A DNA stretch of 8,170 nucleotides, from NCBI GenBank assembly GCA_031254075.1, contig JAIRVD010000149.1:1-8170 (forward strand), written 5' to 3'. The stretch's first letter is position 1; each line of letters opens with the position of its first letter. This document shows, one piece after another, positions 5,435-8,170 of this stretch. The translations under genes and the position numbers were made by a program. Source of the DNA: Clostridiales bacterium (GTDB taxonomy: Bacteria > Bacillota > Clostridia > Lachnospirales > WQUN01). The notes below the pieces were generated by a model. It was not told where the DNA came from. It saw only the letters and a program-made list of their open reading frames with translations, and made no database searches.

Positions 5435-8170
5435 TTACCTTCGCGTTTCTGTGCTTCCCCAAACGGTATTGCTGTGATTTGTAATAAATGTTACGCCGTC
5501 TGCCATGTCGCCTTCGAATAACTGCATTGCGCGGTAGGTGATTACGCGGTTATTGGGCTGGTTGATTCCTGCGGAAAGATGGACTTGAATGAGTTGGCGT
5601 TGTGTGTTGCGAACAGAGAACCACGGCTGATTGTTTTGGAATCTTTCGCGCGTTTGGATGTAGCGCAGATTTGACGGCAGGCGGTCATAGATTGTGAAAA
5701 AATCGCGCGAATTCGGCGGAAGGGTAACATTAAGGGTTACGCGAACGAAATCGCCGTCGGGAGCAATTGTTCTTGTGATGGAAATATTTTCGGCGGAGGC
5801 GTCTGAGATTGCGGGTTCGTAGCCGTAATAATTGAAATGCGCTTGTGTTTCGCCGTCAATCGGAGTCAGGTTTAACGATTCGAATTGTTCGTGCGAAAGA
5901 TGAAGATTCACGCGTCCGAAATTTTCAAGACGCGCTGTGTGGGTTTCGCCGTTCAGAAAATATTGCACTTCTGAGACGGTATCGCCCAAAAGACGAACGC
6001 GGCGCACGAAATTGATTCGTTCGGGAGTATCGCTTACAAATTGGTTGGTAAAGCCTTGGCTGACGCGCTCCCATGCCTTTTGCGGATTAACGGATGTATT
6101 TATGAAAAACAACAGTGTATTTGCGAGCTCTGCTTGAACGTCGGTTAAATCCCGTGTGATACGAATCTTTTCCGCCAATTCCGCTGCGCCCGCGTCATCG
6201 CCGATTGCGGCAAGCGCGGCGGAAAGGAACAACACGGTTAATGTGTCGTTCATATTTGTATTGCCGATTTCTTCGCGAATTTGCAATAAAACGGGTTCGC
6301 CGATTCCTGCCATCATCAATAGTGCGGCGGCGCGATTAACCGACGTGTCTTCAAAATCCGTGCGCAAATATCGCAGAATTCTTTCGCGGTCTGCATATTC
6401 CGGGAACGAAGCGACAAAACGCGCAGTATATAAGAAATTCGCATCTTCGTAGGTTAATTCGGGAATTCCGCCGTTTCGCGCGTGGATTCGCGCCTGAACA
6501 GCATTTATATCCGTTTCGCCGGTGTAAAAATAATCCATGAAGGCCGAAGCGGCGATATTATCGGTACGGAACGAATTCCAACTCGCTGTACTGCGCAGAA
6601 TTCTTGTAAGCGGCATAATATTGGCGTTTACCAATGAAACGCGAACGGGTAGTTCGCGCATATTGAAACTGCTTGGATGCGCCGCCGCGAAATCATCGGG
6701 AGAAATCTCAAATGTCACACGGTTAGGAATAATCAGCGCGGACTGAACTACGCTGAACGGAAGTTCAACGGCATCGCGACGCGTTCCCGACGTTGCGATA
6801 ATTTGCATCGTATATTCACCTTCTGGTAATTTTCCCGCGTTAAAAACGGCTCTGCCGGGAGTTGTTTGTGCCTCGGTAAAAATTCTTTCGCCGTCACGGA
6901 AAACGGAAAAATTGAACGCAACCGCGCCGCTTCCGCCATATGCCCTTACTGCGGCGGCTATGTCGTCGCCCGCGATATATTCATTTGTAAGAAGCAGGTC
7001 TACATAAAAATCCAACGACGAAATAATATTTTCACGAATATCGCCCGCGTAACCGTCTTGCGTTAACGCAATTGCGGTTACACGCCACGAAGTAATTTGG
7101 TCGGGCAAGGTGAATGTGAACTCGCCTCTGCCGTTCGAGTTGGTTTGTACTAATTCGAAAATCGGATTATCCGTAAATATTTCGCGGAAAGATACTTCGT
7201 CGTCGCCCCCGCCCTCGCCGCCTTCCGCTCCGGTACCCGCCGAGCCGAAATCATGCTGACGATGCGACGCAAATTGATAATTGTTAAAATACCATCTGTG
7301 CGCACTTGAATATAATCTGCTACGGAAGCTCGCGGTATGCTCCCACATAAAGCTGGATTCATCAACAACGCTGATTAAAACCTGCGTGTTTGCGGCGGCT
7401 TGAATCCTTACGGTCACATCCTCGCCCGGCCGATAATTTTCCTTATCGAATTGCATGTCAATTTCCATCGCGCGCTGCGAAGAATCGAAGCCCATGTTTA
7501 AACCGTTCGAAATAGGATAAACATACTGCCCGTCGAAATACGCTCCATATATAATCGCGTTACTGATTGCGGCTTCGGTAAACGAGACGTTTACGCCGCG
7601 CACACTGCCGGTTCCGGTCGAAAGCACTCCGTCGCGCACCATTACGTAGAGCATTCGCCCGTCGGTAACCGGTTTTGATTCCGATTGGTTCCAATCCCAT
7701 TCATACTGGCTTTCACCCAGCGAAATACGCACGGATTCGCCGACTCTGAAATTCCGGCTGTCGGGCAAAAAATAAAAATATCTAATAAATGTTTCTTGAC
7801 GTTCGGCGTTGTGCCACGGAGTGTTGACATATGATAATGTCCTGTTTCCGCGTGTGTCGTTGTAATAAATCATCATCCCGTAGCCAATCATCGGGTCATT
7901 TGACACGGGCAATCCCGTTACAACGGCACGTCCGTTTTCCGTTCGCCCGTTAACAACCCCGTAATTTTCGCGAGTTGTATTAAAATTATAAGTCGTAATC
8001 ATGCGGCGATTTATATGGTCGTATTGCTGACTTCTAATCGTTCGCGTTGTCACATGACGTGTAATATGAATTTCGAAATCAATATCGACGGGTGCGCCGC
8101 GATAGACTTCCGGATTAATATACGCCCATCGGCTTGCGTTTTGGTATTCTTCGTTAATTCTTTCGACCAG
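5435..8170 (-). CDS. Alpha-2-macroglobulin family protein, C-terminal part (5' end outside window)
   Basis: The frame is open from the right edge to a TAA at 5437-5435, giving 911 residues; family members usually have 1500-1900, so a large N-terminal part including any signal peptide is missing. Bacterial members are thought to be extracytoplasmic protease traps. Numbered from the edge, a macroglobulin-type beta domain includes YRPGEDVTVRI (246-256), followed by VLISVVDESSF (264-274), a Gly/acidic linker (about 309-325), the alpha-2-macroglobulin core with LPDQITSWRVTAIALT (355-370), and a helical thioester-like domain (about 500-700). The receptor-binding-like beta domain forms the end. No cysteine occurs anywhere in the 911 residues, so the thioester CXEQ motif is absent; the matching place reads STASWNSF (about 527-534). 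E. coli YfaS is likewise a thioester-less form. The GTG at 8053 is not the start, because 39 open codons continue upstream. Confidence 0.9.
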   Translation of the reverse strand: MVERINEEYQNASRWAYINPEVYRGAPVDIDFEIHITRHVTTRTIRSQQYDHINRRMITTYNFNTTRENYGVVNGRTENGRAVVTGLPVSNDPMIGYGMMIYYNDTRGNRTLSYVNTPWHNAERQETFIRYFYFLPDSRNFRVGESVRISLGESQYEWDWNQSESKPVTDGRMLYVMVRDGVLSTGTGSVRGVNVSFTEAAISNAIIYGAYFDGQYVYPISNGLNMGFDSSQRAMEIDMQFDKENYRPGEDVTVRIQAAANTQVLISVVDESSFMWEHTASFRSRLYSSAHRWYFNNYQFASHRQHDFGSAGTGAEGGEGGGDDEVSFREIFTDNPIFELVQTNSNGRGEFTFTLPDQITSWRVTAIALTQDGYAGDIRENIISSLDFYVDLLLTNEYIAGDDIAAAVRAYGGSGAVAFNFSVFRDGERIFTEAQTTPGRAVFNAGKLPEGEYTMQIIATSGTRRDAVELPFSVVQSALIIPNRVTFEISPDDFAAAHPSSFNMRELPVRVSLVNANIMPLTRILRSTASWNSFRTDNIAASAFMDYFYTGETDINAVQARIHARNGGIPELTYEDANFLYTARFVASFPEYADRERILRYLRTDFEDTSVNRAAALLMMAGIGEPVLLQIREEIGNTNMNDTLTVLFLSAALAAIGDDAGAAELAEKIRITRDLTDVQAELANTLLFFINTSVNPQKAWERVSQGFTNQFVSDTPERINFVRRVRLLGDTVSEVQYFLNGETHTARLENFGRVNLHLSHEQFESLNLTPIDGETQAHFNYYGYEPAISDASAENISITRTIAPDGDFVRVTLNVTLPPNSRDFFTIYDRLPSNLRYIQTRERFQNNQPWFSVRNTQRQLIQVHLSAGINQPNNRVITYRAMQLFEGDMADGVTFITNHSNTVWGSTETRR

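Noticed and set aside
5316..5462. Longer MEMO protein starting at ATG 5462
   Set aside because: It would overlap the end of the upstream gene and be translated through that gene's terminator. The ATG at 5315 has a good GGAG site and leads straight into a signal-like segment.
8051..8053. GTG as start of the alpha-2-macroglobulin-like gene
   Set aside because: The frame stays open for another 39 codons to the window edge and encodes protein-like sequence. The family is much longer than 872 residues, so the true start is outside the window.
1..8170. CRISPR array, tRNA, rRNA, insertion sequence, phage or defence cassette
   Set aside because: I saw no regularly spaced repeats, cloverleaf, transposase, integrase or toxin-antitoxin-like pair on either strand.

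Overview
The window looks like ordinary chromosomal DNA from a free-living or host-associated bacterium. TGA is used as a stop, so the code is standard. GC content is moderate, genes are tightly packed, and simple intrinsic terminators and TATAAT-type promoter boxes are visible. Taxonomy cannot be fixed from this stretch. The ArsC/Spx-like protein and the stand-alone exported MEMO-domain protein suggest an anaerobe of the Bacillota (Clostridia) type. The large alpha-2-macroglobulin is more typical of bacteria with an outer membrane, such as Spirochaetota and relatives, so this remains open.

Layout from left to right: (1) 1-162, the tail of a possible Cys-rich plus-strand gene that enters from outside the window, in DNA of about 60% GC. 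(2) 163-235, a short convergent gap with a strong intrinsic terminator. (3) 236-1894, minus strand, a CPA1-family Na+/H+ antiporter. (4) 1895-1950, a very compact divergent promoter region with two face-to-face TATAAT boxes. (5) 1951-2292, plus strand, a small ArsC/Spx-family thioredoxin-fold protein. (6) 2289-4391, minus strand, a complete RecQ helicase with an extra C-terminal domain; its stop codon overlaps that of the ArsC-like gene. (7) 4425-5315, minus strand, a membrane-anchored or exported MEMO-domain protein. (8) 5316-5434, a leader with an intrinsic terminator. (9) 5435 to the right edge, minus strand, the C-terminal 911 residues of a large alpha-2-macroglobulin-family protein whose N-terminus lies beyond the window.

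The genes do not form one obvious pathway. The alpha-2-macroglobulin gene is closed by its own terminator, so the MEMO gene needs its own promoter or read-through. MEMO and recQ lie 33 bp apart on the same strand and could be co-transcribed, although recQ also has a plausible promoter of its own in that gap. The antiporter and the ArsC-like gene are divergent and share one control region.

I found no CRISPR array, tRNA, rRNA, insertion sequence, phage gene or defence cassette. The most unusual points are the complete absence of cysteine in the visible alpha-2-macroglobulin (so no thioester), an exported MEMO domain that seems to lack the family's metal-site cysteine, a perfect 15-nt dyad over a possibly leaderless recQ promoter, and the overlapping divergent -10 boxes. 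I see no convincing evidence of a wholly new system.
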